Shown here piece by piece: positions 25,406 to 34,292 of a stretch of 64,000 bases of DNA (positions within the stretch are counted from its first letter, which is position 1; each line of letters begins with the position of its first letter). The notes beneath the pieces are model-generated. The model was not told where the DNA came from and did no database searches. It saw nothing but the letters and a program-made list of their open reading frames with translations. This DNA comes from Candidatus Methylopumilus universalis (GTDB lineage Bacteria > Pseudomonadota > Gammaproteobacteria > Burkholderiales > Methylophilaceae), in assembly GCF_006364435.1 (NCBI RefSeq), contig NZ_CP040977.1, positions 62,001-126,000 of the forward strand, given 5' to 3'. Both the position numbers and the translations under genes were made by a program.

Positions 25406-25699
25406 TTATTTTTTGAAAGAGCATTCTAATACACCTACTACCTCTTCCCCGAGATATACCATCATCGCCCCATTTGCTCTATTAAAAGTATAAGCATATT
25501 TATCATTCCAAAAGCGCATACTTTTCTCGTCAATAGATACTTTTGTTTGGGGGATTTTATTGACTAAAACAATTTGCTTCGCTTCATCAAATTGCACTGA
25601 TAAAGCTCCCCCATCAATTGCATTACAAAAACTAGTCTGCATTTCAGCATATAGATTAGATGCAAAGAGAAGTGATAGAAGTAAAGTTAAAAATTTCAT
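25406..25699 (-). CDS. Small secreted protein of unknown function
   Basis: A 97-residue protein with signal peptide MKFLTLLLSLLFASNLYA and a beta-rich body. Cysteines at SFCNAID and LECSFKK may pair. The KIPQTKVSIDEKSMRFWND stretch is not a family motif I recognise. It follows the btuM-like gene on the same strand by 84 bases, but may be a separate unit. Confidence 0.65.
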   Translation of the reverse strand: MKFLTLLLSLLFASNLYAEMQTSFCNAIDGGALSVQFDEAKQIVLVNKIPQTKVSIDEKSMRFWNDKYAYTFNRANGAMMVYLGEEVVGVLECSFKK

Positions 25700-25783
25700 T
25701 TCTTATCTGTCATTGTCTAAAGAGCCCCATAACTAGTCAGTTGCCCTATAAAAAAAGCGGAGTCTTTAGAGGCTAATATATCT

Positions 25784-26386
25784 TTATGAGGATTTAAATT
25801 TTTTATAAAAACCTAAAAATTTATTTTTATTAACGAAGAGCGAGATTAACCAGAATATCCCTATATAAGCAAATGAGGATAAGAAATATTGAGGTAAGTA
25901 TTCCCACCCATGTAATACGCTCTCAAAAAAAGATGGATTTCCAAATCTTCCAGAAAACATATAGTAAGTCTGAGTGGAAATTATAAAAGCTAATATTATT
26001 GCAATAGACACTATGGGTATAAAAATTGATAATTTTTGAATTGACTTTTTATGATGTAAAAAGTATCCACTTAGCCAAAGAACACCATACGCAGGAATAA
26101 GCCCCCAATAACCATTAGTTAAGCAAAAACCTAATTTTGGATCGAAGGCTGATGCACCAAAATCTATAACTAATCCAAGTAAAAAAAGCGCAAGAAAAAA
26201 TCTAATATTTTTGAGATAAATTCCTCCAACCAGGAATAAGGCTAAGCTTGCATCAGGAAGACTATAGAAAGTTGTGATGTGGCTTCCTCGAGTTAATATC
26301 AAAACTAAAGATAGAATGATTAAGAAAAGCGTCTCATGTGTTTTTAATCTTAAATGTTGGAATGTCATAATTTTCCTTAAATTCAA
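25784..26386 (-). CDS. btuM: BtuM-like cobalamin transporter (solitary S component)
   Basis: A 200-residue membrane protein with six hydrophobic helices. The pattern TRGSHITTFYSLPDASLALFLV and then FCLTNGYWGLIPAYGVLW matches the BtuM group of vitamin B12 uptake proteins. BtuM members carry one conserved cysteine that contacts cobalt, and Cys88 (in GFCLT) is the candidate. It lies 21 bases downstream of btuB under a cobalamin riboswitch, which supports a B12 role. The solitary action without an ECF module is known only for this group. Confidence 0.78.
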   Translation of the reverse strand: MNLRKIMTFQHLRLKTHETLFLIILSLVLILTRGSHITTFYSLPDASLALFLVGGIYLKNIRFFLALFLLGLVIDFGASAFDPKLGFCLTNGYWGLIPAYGVLWLSGYFLHHKKSIQKLSIFIPIVSIAIILAFIISTQTYYMFSGRFGNPSFFESVLHGWEYLPQYFLSSFAYIGIFWLISLFVNKNKFLGFYKKFKSS

Positions 26387-26407
26387 TAAATAAACTTTAC
26401 TCTAAAT

Positions 26408-28297
26408 TTACTGTGGCTCATATCGCAAGGAGATAAAAAAACTTTGGCTGGGCGTTTGGTAACGAAAACCATCCGTAGTTGGATTTCCTTCATAGGCATA
26501 AGTATAGTTTTTACCTAAAACATTATCTACCCTAGCATTCATTGCTAGATTTTTGGTAATTTGATAATCAGCAAATAAATTTGTTTTAATATAACCAGGT
26601 ATATTGAAAAGATTTTCAGCATCATTATATCTGTTTCCTGACCCGGTAGCTTCAAAACCTAAATTCCAATTTTGAATGAAATAATTTAAACCCACTGTTC
26701 CGAAAAAATTACTTCTTCTTGGTAAGTATTTATCAGCACTTTCATTCATTGGAGATTGCACTGTGAAACTACTTTTGACCTGAAAATGATTGATAAAATG
26801 GCTACTTGATACTGTTGCACCATAGATTTCAGCGGTATTGATATTGTAAGGTCGATAACCAGTTGTGCCATTAGAAATTATAAAGTCTGTTATTTTATTT
26901 TTAAATGTCACAAAAGAAAAAAATTCTGCATCAGATTGGTATTTAAGTTGCGCTTCAATGTTTTTAGATTTTTCTGGTTGTAAATCTGGATTTGCATTAC
27001 TACCAGCATAAAGATAATTAAATGTTGGTGATCTAAAGGCAGTGCCAAACGAAGAAGCGATGGACCAATTAGAGTCTATTGCATAAGAATATCCAATATT
27101 TCCGGTTGTAGCATCTCGGTAGACACTATTAAAGTCTTTTCTAACGTTAGCTTGAAAATTATGATTCGCTTGATTCAGATTATAACCAATCATATATGCA
27201 TCATTTTGACGATCTTTTTTTGAGTAGCTTGTATCTGTCACATTAATTTTCTGATCAAGTTTATCGTACAACAAAACTAGCGATCCAAGAGGCAAAATCA
27301 AATCATTTTGCCAAGTGATTTGATTTTGAATCGTTTTATAAACGTTATCAACTTCTCTTGTAGCGCCAGAAATATATCTTTGTTTTTCGACATAATCATC
27401 TATCCCCAGTCCTACTCTTAAACTAGATTTCCAATAATTAGTGAGCTGGCTATTAACGGTACCACTCAAGCTTTCTTGGTCTTGAGTATTTTTCCAATCA
27501 ATACTTGGATCCCAATTTGCATAACGATTATCGTATTTATTTTTACCTTGGCTTAAAAAGTATTGAAAGCTTATATCGAGCTTTTCATTAATTTTATGAC
27601 TTAGAGAGGCAGAAACACTTTTATTTCTGTAGCCATCCTTATCTAAATTAAAGATATTCGCTGTTGCCGCCGGATTTGTATTTGGCTCGAAAGCAGAAAA
27701 TCCTGTCGAGTTTTGACTTGATAAGTTAATAGCATAAGAGGTTGTGTCATCGCCTCCTCTTATCCCCCCTTGCGCAATTGAGGTATTGTATTTACCGTAC
27801 CCGAAGGAAATATAGGGTTTAAAACCATTTAAACCTTTTTTTGTAAAGATTTGAATGACACCACCAATAGCATCTTGACCATATAGGCTCGAGGCTGGCC
27901 CTCTAACAATTTCAATTTTTTCAATTTGTGATAAGGGAATATTTTCTATAGCAGTCAGACCTGCTGTAGCAGAATCAATTCTAATGCCATCTAATAAAAT
28001 TACTGAATGTGTTGAGCTAGCCCCTCTCAGAAAAAGTGTAGAAACTTTTCCTTGTCCTCCATTATTTGATATTTCTATTCCAGGCTGTCTTTGGAGAAGC
28101 TCAGGTAGGGAAGAGTATCCTGCGAGTTTGATTTCTTCCTCAGAAATTAAAGTTATATCAGCAATGACATTTTTTTTGGGGATACGAGTTCGAGTGGCTG
28201 TTACAAAGACATCAGAAGTTTTAAGTTCGTTATCTGCAAAAACATTTGTTGTAAAAAGTTGAGCCATTAATAGACTCGATAGAATAATTTTCTTCAT
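26408..28297 (-). CDS. btuB: TonB-dependent vitamin B12 outer-membrane receptor
   Basis: A 629-residue TonB-dependent receptor with signal peptide MKKIILSSLLMAQLFTTNVFA. A TonB box-like SDVFVTATRTR follows. The plug domain contains LPELLQRQPGIEIS, FLRGASSTHSVILLDGIRI and IEIVRGPASSLYGQDAIGG. The beta-barrel covers the rest and ends RYEPQ. It imports cobalamin across the outer membrane using TonB energy. The call as BtuB rests on the length, the plug pattern and above all the cobalamin riboswitch upstream. Confidence 0.9.
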   Translation of the reverse strand: MKKIILSSLLMAQLFTTNVFADNELKTSDVFVTATRTRIPKKNVIADITLISEEEIKLAGYSSLPELLQRQPGIEISNNGGQGKVSTLFLRGASSTHSVILLDGIRIDSATAGLTAIENIPLSQIEKIEIVRGPASSLYGQDAIGGVIQIFTKKGLNGFKPYISFGYGKYNTSIAQGGIRGGDDTTSYAINLSSQNSTGFSAFEPNTNPAATANIFNLDKDGYRNKSVSASLSHKINEKLDISFQYFLSQGKNKYDNRYANWDPSIDWKNTQDQESLSGTVNSQLTNYWKSSLRVGLGIDDYVEKQRYISGATREVDNVYKTIQNQITWQNDLILPLGSLVLLYDKLDQKINVTDTSYSKKDRQNDAYMIGYNLNQANHNFQANVRKDFNSVYRDATTGNIGYSYAIDSNWSIASSFGTAFRSPTFNYLYAGSNANPDLQPEKSKNIEAQLKYQSDAEFFSFVTFKNKITDFIISNGTTGYRPYNINTAEIYGATVSSSHFINHFQVKSSFTVQSPMNESADKYLPRRSNFFGTVGLNYFIQNWNLGFEATGSGNRYNDAENLFNIPGYIKTNLFADYQITKNLAMNARVDNVLGKNYTYAYEGNPTTDGFRYQTPSQSFFISLRYEPQ

Positions 28298-28313
28298 AGC
28301 ATTTCTAAATAAT

Positions 28314-28329
28314 CATGCAACCCCGCATG
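28314..28329 (-). promoter_or_regulatory. Short hairpin ahead of the btuB start
   Basis: CATGC-AACCCC-GCATG on the plus strand; on the minus strand the loop is GGGGTT. It lies 17 bases upstream of the btuB ATG. The loop G run may be the ribosome site, held in a stem by the riboswitch output (inference). Confidence 0.4.
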
Positions 28330-28404
28330 AGATTAATGAATAGAAATACTTTAGGAGAAAAAAATGTGAAAAAGTACTCACAAATCAAATACCACTCCCC
28401 GTAG

Positions 28405-28575
28405 TATTTCTGTGTGAGTTACTAGGCCGGTCTCCGGACTCGTAAGATTTGATTCACGGCCTTCCCGAAATAAATTCAGTGGCATGTCTTATGAATCCAC
28501 GCTTACTTACCGTTGCGGGGGCAGTATAGGAATTGTTGTTACACTCACCTATTTCCCAGTTTCAATGTTTTCCTA
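28405..28575 (-). promoter_or_regulatory. Cobalamin (adenosylcobalamin-type) riboswitch
   Basis: Read on the minus strand: the 5' part has ACTGGGAAATAGGTGAGTG, the core GCCCCCGCAACGGTAAG, then ATGCCACTG and CGGGAAGGCC, and the B12 box GAGTCCGGAGACCGGCC (plus 28425-28440). These are the standard blocks in the standard order. It sits 108-278 bases upstream of btuB and should turn btuB-btuM off when cobalamin is plentiful. The 399-base gap 28298-28696 holds only this element, the hairpin at 28314 and the upstream yggX region. Confidence 0.93.
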
Positions 28576-28696
28576 AATGAAGATAAACCTTAAGAAGACA
28601 TCACCTAACAACTTGAAAACATCGTAGCACATCTTTGCTATACTCAAACTTAACGATTTATAAATTTATTTATTGCAATGCAAAGGATATTTAGTT

Positions 28697-28969
28697 ATGG
28701 CAAGAACAGTTAAATGTGTGAAGTTAGGTAAAGAATTAGACGGTTTAGATTTTCCCCCTTACCCAGGGCCTTTAGGTAAACGTATTTTTGAGAGTGTATC
28801 TAAGGAAGCTTGGACTGGTTGGCTTAAGCACCAAACCATGTTAGTGAACGAGAACCGATTAAGTTTTGTGGATCCTGCGGCGCGTAAATATTTAACCGAA
28901 CAAACGGAAGCTTATTTTTTTGGTGATGGCGCGGATAACGCATCGGGATATGTCCCACCTAAAAGCTAA
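28697..28969 (+). CDS. yggX: Fe(2+)-trafficking protein YggX
   Basis: A 90-residue cytoplasmic protein of iron handling and oxidative-stress defence. The pattern [20 protein letters not shown] then [25 protein letters not shown] and FFGDG is diagnostic. I start at ATG 28697 because AAAGGAT lies upstream and homologues begin MART; an earlier ATG at 28673 adds eight unlikely residues. A Cys near the N-terminus (VKCVK) is conserved. It is a single-gene unit ending at a strong terminator. Confidence 0.93.
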   Translation: MARTVKCVKLGKELDGLDFPPYPGPLGKRIFESVSKEAWTGWLKHQTMLVNENRLSFVDPAARKYLTEQTEAYFFGDGADNASGYVPPKS

Positions 28970-28986
28970 TTAAAAACGAAGACGTA

Positions 28987-29014
28987 AAAAAACACTTCCG
29001 AGGAAGTGTTTTTT
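28987..29014. terminator. Bidirectional terminator between yggX and phoU
   Basis: AAAAAACACTTCC (28987-28999) pairs with GGAAGTGTTTTTT (29002-29014) around a short loop. A and T tracts flank it, so it can serve both convergent genes. Confidence 0.92.
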
Positions 29015-29028
29015 ATTGTGCAAATTGA

Positions 29029-29733
29029 TTATTCAGCAATCGTCTTTTTAATTTCTTTGATTGTTGAGTGTCTAATGTCAGCACCCTTCACGGCATAAAC
29101 GATATGTTCTGAAATATTTTTGCAATGATCACCAATGCGTTCGAGCGCTTTGACTACAACAAGTAACTCTAAAGACACTGAGATAGCTTTTGAATCTTCA
29201 AGCATATAGGTGAGAAGCTCTCTAATGGTTGCGCGATACTGATCGTCTACTGCTTCATCTTTCTTTGCGATCTCAATTGTTTTACTAATATCTAGTCGCG
29301 CGAATGAATCTAATACGGTTTTAAGCATCGAATGAACAGCTTCTACCATCAGTTTAATTTCACCGATTTTAATTTTTTTAATATTTGGATTTTCGTTAAC
29401 ACGAATAGCTGTACGTGCAATCTTTGTTGCCTCATCACCAATGCGCTCCAAGTCTGTGATGGCTTTAAGAATTGTGATGATCATACGAAGGTCGCCTGCT
29501 GCAGGCTGCCTTTTCGCAATAATACGAGATGCATCTTCGTCAATTTCCATTTCAAGGCCGTTGACTTTCTCGTCGATTTTAATCACTTTATTCGCTAGTT
29601 CGACATCGTCCTTTTTAAGAGACTCAATAGCAGAAAGAATATTCTCTTCGACTAAACCGCCCATTTTTAAGACCTTCGCTCTTACCGCTTCTAATTCTAG
29701 GTCGTACTCTTTATAACTATGTTCTGAAGCCAT
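29029..29733 (-). CDS. phoU: Phosphate signalling regulator PhoU
   Basis: A 234-residue all-helical protein made of two PhoU repeats. The metal-binding E/DXXXD motifs are visible in DLERIGDEATKIARTAIR and ALERIGDHCKNISEHIV. PhoU links the Pst transporter to the PhoR/PhoB system and keeps the Pho regulon off in phosphate sufficiency. The pst genes are not next to it here. The ATG at 29733 is preceded by AAAGGATT. Ends at a shared terminator. Confidence 0.95.
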   Translation of the reverse strand: MASEHSYKEYDLELEAVRAKVLKMGGLVEENILSAIESLKKDDVELANKVIKIDEKVNGLEMEIDEDASRIIAKRQPAAGDLRMIITILKAITDLERIGDEATKIARTAIRVNENPNIKKIKIGEIKLMVEAVHSMLKTVLDSFARLDISKTIEIAKKDEAVDDQYRATIRELLTYMLEDSKAISVSLELLVVVKALERIGDHCKNISEHIVYAVKGADIRHSTIKEIKKTIAE

Positions 29734-29815
29734 TTTTAGTAATCCTTTTAAACTCTTACAATTTCACACCTTATATAATATTACTTATATATGACATTTT
29801 TAAGACTTAATAAGC

Positions 29816-30475
29816 TTATTTTTTGATAGTTTTAACTCCGTCTTTTGTGGCCAATAATAATATATTGGCTGGACGAGCCGCAAATAAACCGTTAGTAACG
29901 ACTCCTACCATTTGATTGATAGTCGCTTCCATTTCGACAGGGTCTTTAATGACAAGACCATGAACGTCCAAGATGACGTTCCCATTATCGGTTGTAAAAT
30001 TTCGTAACTGAGGCTGTCCGCCTAATTTGGTAAGTTCTCGAGCCACATAGCTTTTAGCCATTGGGAGAACTTCGACAGGTAAAGGGAATTTGCCTAAGAC
30101 AGGCACATATTTTGTTTCATCACAAATACAAATAAAGGTTTTAGCAACTGCCGCCACAATTTTTTCTCGAGTTAGAGCCCCACCACCACCTTTGAGCATA
30201 TGCATATGCTCAGTGATTTCATCGGCACCATCGACATAAATATCCATACTATTGACACTATTTAAGTCAAAAACCTCTATGCCATGTTTACGTAAACGAT
30301 CTGCTGATGCTTCACTACTAGCCACTGCGCCGTCAATTTTATGTTTTACTTTTGCCAACTCATCGATGAAGTAATTAGCAGTAGAGCCAGTACCTACACC
30401 AATAATGCCAGACTTCACATATTCGATCGCAGCTTTTGCAACCTGTTGTTTTAATTCGTCTTGCGTGAATGCCAT
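29816..30475 (-). CDS. rpiA: Ribose-5-phosphate isomerase A
   Basis: Interconverts ribose 5-phosphate and ribulose 5-phosphate in the pentose phosphate and ribulose monophosphate routes. The 219 residues match. Motifs are [35 protein letters not shown] and [13 protein letters not shown], the last carrying the active-site Glu/Lys region. It lies between phoU and the divergent ilvA. In a ribulose-monophosphate methylotroph it would help regenerate the formaldehyde acceptor (inference). Confidence 0.96.
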   Translation of the reverse strand: MAFTQDELKQQVAKAAIEYVKSGIIGVGTGSTANYFIDELAKVKHKIDGAVASSEASADRLRKHGIEVFDLNSVNSMDIYVDGADEITEHMHMLKGGGGALTREKIVAAVAKTFICICDETKYVPVLGKFPLPVEVLPMAKSYVARELTKLGGQPQLRNFTTDNGNVILDVHGLVIKDPVEMEATINQMVGVVTNGLFAARPANILLLATKDGVKTIKK

Positions 30476-30558
30476 TTTTACTTAAACCCTTATATTTTAT
30501 TTATAATGATGCTTTAACATCTATCATACACGCCAAGGCGACTCTTGAAAATTAGCAT

Positions 30559-32070
30559 ATGAAGAATGACTACGTAAAACGTATTAATGAGGCGCGTGTA
30601 TATGACGTGGCAAAGAAAACACCACTCGAATTTCAGACATATCTTTCAAGCCGTTTTCATAATCAGATTTTTTTAAAGCGGGAAGATTTACAACCTGTCT
30701 TTTCATTTAAATTACGCGGCGCCTATAACAAGATGGCGGGCTTATCTAAACCGCAGCTAGATAAGGGCGTCATCACCGCTTCTGCGGGAAATCATGCGCA
30801 AGGCGTTGCGTTAAGCGCACAAAAACTAGGATGTCGCGCTGTAATCGTCATGCCTACTACAACCCCCCTTATTAAAATTGATGCTGTAAAACATCGAGGT
30901 GCTGAAGTGGTGCTATGGGGTGATTCTTATTCTGATGCTTATCAACACGCGCTCGAGATTGAAAAAAAAGAGGGCCTCACTTTTGTGCATCCTTACGATG
31001 ATCCCGACGTCATCGCGGGGCAGGGAACGATTGCTAAAGAAATTTTAGATGAATATAAAAAACCTATTCATGCCATCTTTTGTTGTGTTGGCGGAGGCGG
31101 ACTTCTTGCAGGCATGGCAACTTATATCAAAGCGATGCGACCTGAAATTAAAGTGATCGGCGTTGAGGCCAAAGACGCAGAAGCTATGAGCTTATCTTTA
31201 AAAACAGGCAAGCGTGTGGTGTTGGATCAGGTAGGGCTCTTTGCTGATGGCGCAGCCGTGAAAGAAGTAGGCCAGGTGACCTTTCCACTCTGTCAGGCTT
31301 ACGTCGATGAAATGATTGTGGTGGATAACGATGCCATTTGTGCCGCCATTAAAGACGTTTTTGAGGATACGCGCTCTATTCTAGAGCCGGCAGGAGCTTT
31401 ATCAGTTGCAGGCATGAAAGCTTATATCAAGAAACATAATTTAAAAGATGAGACTTTGGTAGGCATTGCATCGGGCGCTAATATGAATTTTGATCGTTTA
31501 CGTTTTGTAGCGGAGCGAGCTGAAATTGGTGAAAAAAGAGAAGCTGTGCTTGCAGTCACCATACCTGAAACTCCAGGAGCCTTTAAAAACTTTTGTAGGT
31601 TATTAGGCCAGAGGAATATTACTGAATTTAATTATCGTTTTTCAGATCCTAAAAAAGCGCATATTTATGTGGGTCTTGCAATCAATGATAAGGACGAGCC
31701 ATCACAGATTAAAGCCATGCTTGATAAGGAGGGCTTGCCTACCATTGATCTTACAAATAATGAGGTTGCAAAACTTCACTTAAGACACCTGGTCGGTGGA
31801 CACTCACCTCAAGCTAAGAATGAAATGGTTTTTAGATTTGAGTTTCCAGAAAAGCCGGGCGCCCTCATGAAATTTTTAGAGACCATGGGACACAATTGGA
31901 ACATCAGTTTATTTCATTACCGAAATCATGGCGCTGACTTTGGTCGTGTTTTAGTTGGTATGCAAGTCCCACCCGAAGATGAAATTAATTTTGAAGTCTT
32001 TTTGAATCAACTAGGCTACCCCTTCTGGGATGAAACAGATAATCCAGCCTATAAACTTTTCTTAGGTTAG
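30559..32070 (+). CDS. ilvA: Threonine ammonia-lyase, biosynthetic
   Basis: A PLP enzyme that converts threonine to 2-oxobutanoate, the first step of isoleucine synthesis. The PLP lysine is Lys51 in FSFKLRGAYNKM, and the phosphate-binding glycine loop is CVGGGGLLAG. The C-terminal third (about 325-500) carries two ACT-like regulatory repeats (AVTIPETPGAFKNFCRLLG and FEFPEKPGALMKFLETMG), so isoleucine feedback inhibition is expected. 503 residues is the biosynthetic length. Confidence 0.97.
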   Translation: MKNDYVKRINEARVYDVAKKTPLEFQTYLSSRFHNQIFLKREDLQPVFSFKLRGAYNKMAGLSKPQLDKGVITASAGNHAQGVALSAQKLGCRAVIVMPTTTPLIKIDAVKHRGAEVVLWGDSYSDAYQHALEIEKKEGLTFVHPYDDPDVIAGQGTIAKEILDEYKKPIHAIFCCVGGGGLLAGMATYIKAMRPEIKVIGVEAKDAEAMSLSLKTGKRVVLDQVGLFADGAAVKEVGQVTFPLCQAYVDEMIVVDNDAICAAIKDVFEDTRSILEPAGALSVAGMKAYIKKHNLKDETLVGIASGANMNFDRLRFVAERAEIGEKREAVLAVTIPETPGAFKNFCRLLGQRNITEFNYRFSDPKKAHIYVGLAINDKDEPSQIKAMLDKEGLPTIDLTNNEVAKLHLRHLVGGHSPQAKNEMVFRFEFPEKPGALMKFLETMGHNWNISLFHYRNHGADFGRVLVGMQVPPEDEINFEVFLNQLGYPFWDETDNPAYKLFLG

Positions 32071-32168
32071 TGCTTCCTTATTTTCATGAGGCGTTAAAGG
32101 GATAAATCCCCTGGAAGATTGTGAATAAATATTTAATAATTAAAAGCACGATATTTTAGGAGAATCAA

Positions 32169-33212
32169 ATGCAGGTTATAAAACCAGTTGTCATATTAGG
32201 ATTACTTATTTCATCCTTATTAGCAAATGCTGAAGATCGAGGTAGGGCTTATGTATCTAATCAAGAAGGTGGTGTCAGTATTATTAATTTAAATACCATG
32301 GAAACAGAAGGCACAATTGATATTCAAGCAAAAAATCCCCGCGGTATTGGCATCACAGAAGATGGCCAGTATTTAATTACTGCTAATAAAGATGACGAGA
32401 ATTTGTCCGTGATTGATTTAAAAACGAATCAATTTGTGAAACATATTTCAGTAGGTAAAAATCCAGAATTTGTTCGCGTATTTAGAGGACAAGTCTTTGT
32501 ATCAACTGAGCCAGCCTCGACCGGTAAACCACCTGTGGCCGGCAAAGAAGATGATGATAAAGATGAACCAAAAATCCCTGCACGTATTGCAGTGGTTGAT
32601 TTAGCCAAGGGCAAAAAGACTCGAGATATTGTCGGTGGCCCAGAAACAGAAGGTATTGAATTTAGTAAAAGTGGTAAAGAAATTATTGTGACGAATGAAG
32701 CTGATAACACAATCACAGTCCACAACTTTAGTAATGGTAAATTATTAAAAACGATTTCAACTAAAAAATACGGAGATCGTCCACGTGGCATCAAAGTAGC
32801 GCCCAATGGAAAGTATTACGTCTCCACTCTGGAGTATGGAAATAATTTTATTGTCTTAGATAGTCAATTTAAACATCTTAAAACTGTGCCGACAGGTGAA
32901 TCGCCTTATGGCATTAGTTTTGATCGAGAAGGCAAACGATTATTTGTCGCATCTTCGAAAGCAAAAACATTAGAAGTATTCGACACCACTAACTTTGAGA
33001 AAATTAAAGAAATTCCAACAGGTCGACGTTGTTGGCATTTTAGTTTTTCACCAGATGAAAAAGACATTTTACTAGCTTGTGGAAAATCTGATGAAGTGCT
33101 TGTCATTGATGCAGAAAAATTAGAAGTGACTAAGCGAATTCCTAATAAAGAAATTCCATGGGGTATCGTTGTTTATCCTAAAGCTATGGGCAGTTTAGAT
33201 AGCGTTAAATAA
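32169..33212 (+). CDS. Exported YVTN-type beta-propeller linked to PQQ-dependent catabolism
   Basis: A 347-residue secreted protein with signal peptide MQVIKPVVILGLLISSLLANA. It has about seven WD/YVTN-like blades, seen as repeats of the type GRAYVSNQEGGVSIINLNT, NPRGIGITEDGQYLITAN and GESPYGISFDREGKRLFVAS. It resembles the PQQ-dependent catabolism-associated beta-propeller family, a periplasmic partner of alcohol dehydrogenase systems. TAGGAG precedes the ATG. A DDDKDEP acidic insert (about residues 124-130) breaks one blade. The exact role is unknown. Confidence 0.82.
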   Translation: MQVIKPVVILGLLISSLLANAEDRGRAYVSNQEGGVSIINLNTMETEGTIDIQAKNPRGIGITEDGQYLITANKDDENLSVIDLKTNQFVKHISVGKNPEFVRVFRGQVFVSTEPASTGKPPVAGKEDDDKDEPKIPARIAVVDLAKGKKTRDIVGGPETEGIEFSKSGKEIIVTNEADNTITVHNFSNGKLLKTISTKKYGDRPRGIKVAPNGKYYVSTLEYGNNFIVLDSQFKHLKTVPTGESPYGISFDREGKRLFVASSKAKTLEVFDTTNFEKIKEIPTGRRCWHFSFSPDEKDILLACGKSDEVLVIDAEKLEVTKRIPNKEIPWGIVVYPKAMGSLDSVK

Positions 33213-33230
33213 AAAATAGGTGTTTATTTT

Positions 33231-33256
33231 AAAAGCCCAATATTTATTGGGCTTTT
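33231..33256. terminator. Bidirectional terminator between the beta-propeller and EVE genes
   Basis: AAAAGCCCAATA (33231-33242), TT, TATTGGGCTTTT (33245-33256), followed by further T. The perfect stem with A/T tracts on both sides suits the two convergent genes. Confidence 0.92.
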
Positions 33257-33257
33257 T

Positions 33258-33716
33258 TTATTTCAAATATTTCTCAATAAATTTCCACTCATCTTCTGTC
33301 ACTGGAGTAATGGAGAGACGATTTCCTTTTTGAAGTATGCGCATATTTTCTAGTGCTTTAAACTCTCTTAGTTCTTTTAGACTTAATAAATTTGTTTTTT
33401 TAACAAGGGTCACATCTACATTGAGCCAGCGTGGATTTTCAGGTGTTGATTTAGGGTCAAAATACTTATGACCTTTTTGAAATTGAAAACGATCCGGATA
33501 AGCAAGCTTAGTTATCTCTACAACACCGGCAATCCCAGGTACATCACAATTGGAGTGATAAAAAAATGCAAGGTCGCCCACCTTCATTAAATCTCGCATA
33601 AAGTTTCTTGCTTGATAATTTCTAACACCATACCAATCAATGGTTTGTTTGGGGAGCTTTGCCAAATCATCGATTGACACATCGGATGGTTCGGATTTCA
33701 TGAGCCAATAATGCAT
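33258..33716 (-). CDS. EVE domain protein
   Basis: A 152-residue single-domain protein of the EVE (PUA-like) fold. It begins YWLMKSEPSDVSIDDLAKL, then WYGVRNYQARNFMRDLM, GDLAFFYHSNCDVPGIAGVV and the ending KGNRLSITPVTEDEW, all typical. EVE domains bind modified bases in DNA or RNA. Bacterial stand-alone members are proposed to act in modified-base sensing or RNA modification. It ends next to a shared terminator. Confidence 0.92.
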   Translation of the reverse strand: MHYWLMKSEPSDVSIDDLAKLPKQTIDWYGVRNYQARNFMRDLMKVGDLAFFYHSNCDVPGIAGVVEITKLAYPDRFQFQKGHKYFDPKSTPENPRWLNVDVTLVKKTNLLSLKELREFKALENMRILQKGNRLSITPVTEDEWKFIEKYLK

Positions 33717-33765
33717 AGTTTTAAATAAAATAAAAGGTGGATAAAAGAGCTATGTTGATTTTCTT

Positions 33766-33948
33766 AAGTGTTGCCTAGACCAGCATCCTGAACCAAAGGT
33801 TCAAGGGGTAAAAGCCTAAGGTGCATTAGGTGCAATCGCCAAGGGTGTCTTAAAAGAGCACCCAATTTAGATCGCTCACACCGCAACCTGATGAGCTAAA
33901 ACCGATGCTATAGACTAGTTCAAGGAATTATTAGCCTAAGCAACACTT
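33766..33948 (+). ncRNA. ssrS: 6S RNA
   Basis: A 183-nt element whose ends pair: AAGTGTTGC with GCAACACTT. The plus strand matches the E. coli 6S layout. The 5' arm has ACCAGCATCCTGAACC, the pRNA template region of 6S; the 3' arm has GTTCAAGG then ATTATTAGCCTAAGC. CCTGAAC pairs with GTTCAAGG on either side of the central bubble, and an apical GGGTGT/AGCACCC hairpin is present. 6S RNA mimics an open promoter and sequesters sigma-70 RNA polymerase in stationary phase. Synteny with zapA supports it. Strand was decided by the pRNA region. Confidence 0.82.
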
Positions 33949-33998
33949 AAAAAAACAAACGTGCTCATCGCAATCTTTAGTAAAGAATAGGCAGATCT

Positions 33999-34292
33999 TT
34001 AGTTTTGTGCAAGCACTTCGTCGATTTGATGTTCAATCGATGAAATTTTATGGCGGAATTGAGATAAGCCTTCACCGTCGGAAGTGTTTGAATTGATAAG
34101 TTCATTGGTGATATTAAGCGCTGCCATGATGATGATGCGATCAATTCCTACAATAGAGCCTTGAGATTGAATGAGATCAATTTTCTGATTTAAATATTGG
34201 ACAGAATCTAACAGACTTTTTTCTTGGCCTTCAGGACATGCAACGATGAATTCGCGTGCCATGATAGTGACAGTAATATTTTTTGAGCTCAT
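33999..34292 (-). CDS. zapA: Cell division protein ZapA
   Basis: A 97-residue cytoplasmic protein that bundles FtsZ filaments. The N-terminal beta part is KNITVTIMAREFIVACPEGQE, followed by DSVQYLNQKID, DRIIIMAALNITNELI and a C-terminal coiled coil. It overlaps the upstream small coiled-coil gene by four bases (ATGA). 6S RNA follows on the opposite strand. Confidence 0.92.
   Translation of the reverse strand: MSSKNITVTIMAREFIVACPEGQEKSLLDSVQYLNQKIDLIQSQGSIVGIDRIIIMAALNITNELINSNTSDGEGLSQFRHKISSIEHQIDEVLAQN

Noticed and set aside
25293..25493. 66-residue ORF after the aquaporin
   Set aside because: It overlaps the aquaporin end and the antisense of a signal-peptide gene, with no start support.
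33766..33948. 6S RNA on the minus strand
   Set aside because: The structure is nearly symmetric, but the pRNA template block and the 3' GTTCAAGG...AGCCT block fit the plus strand only.
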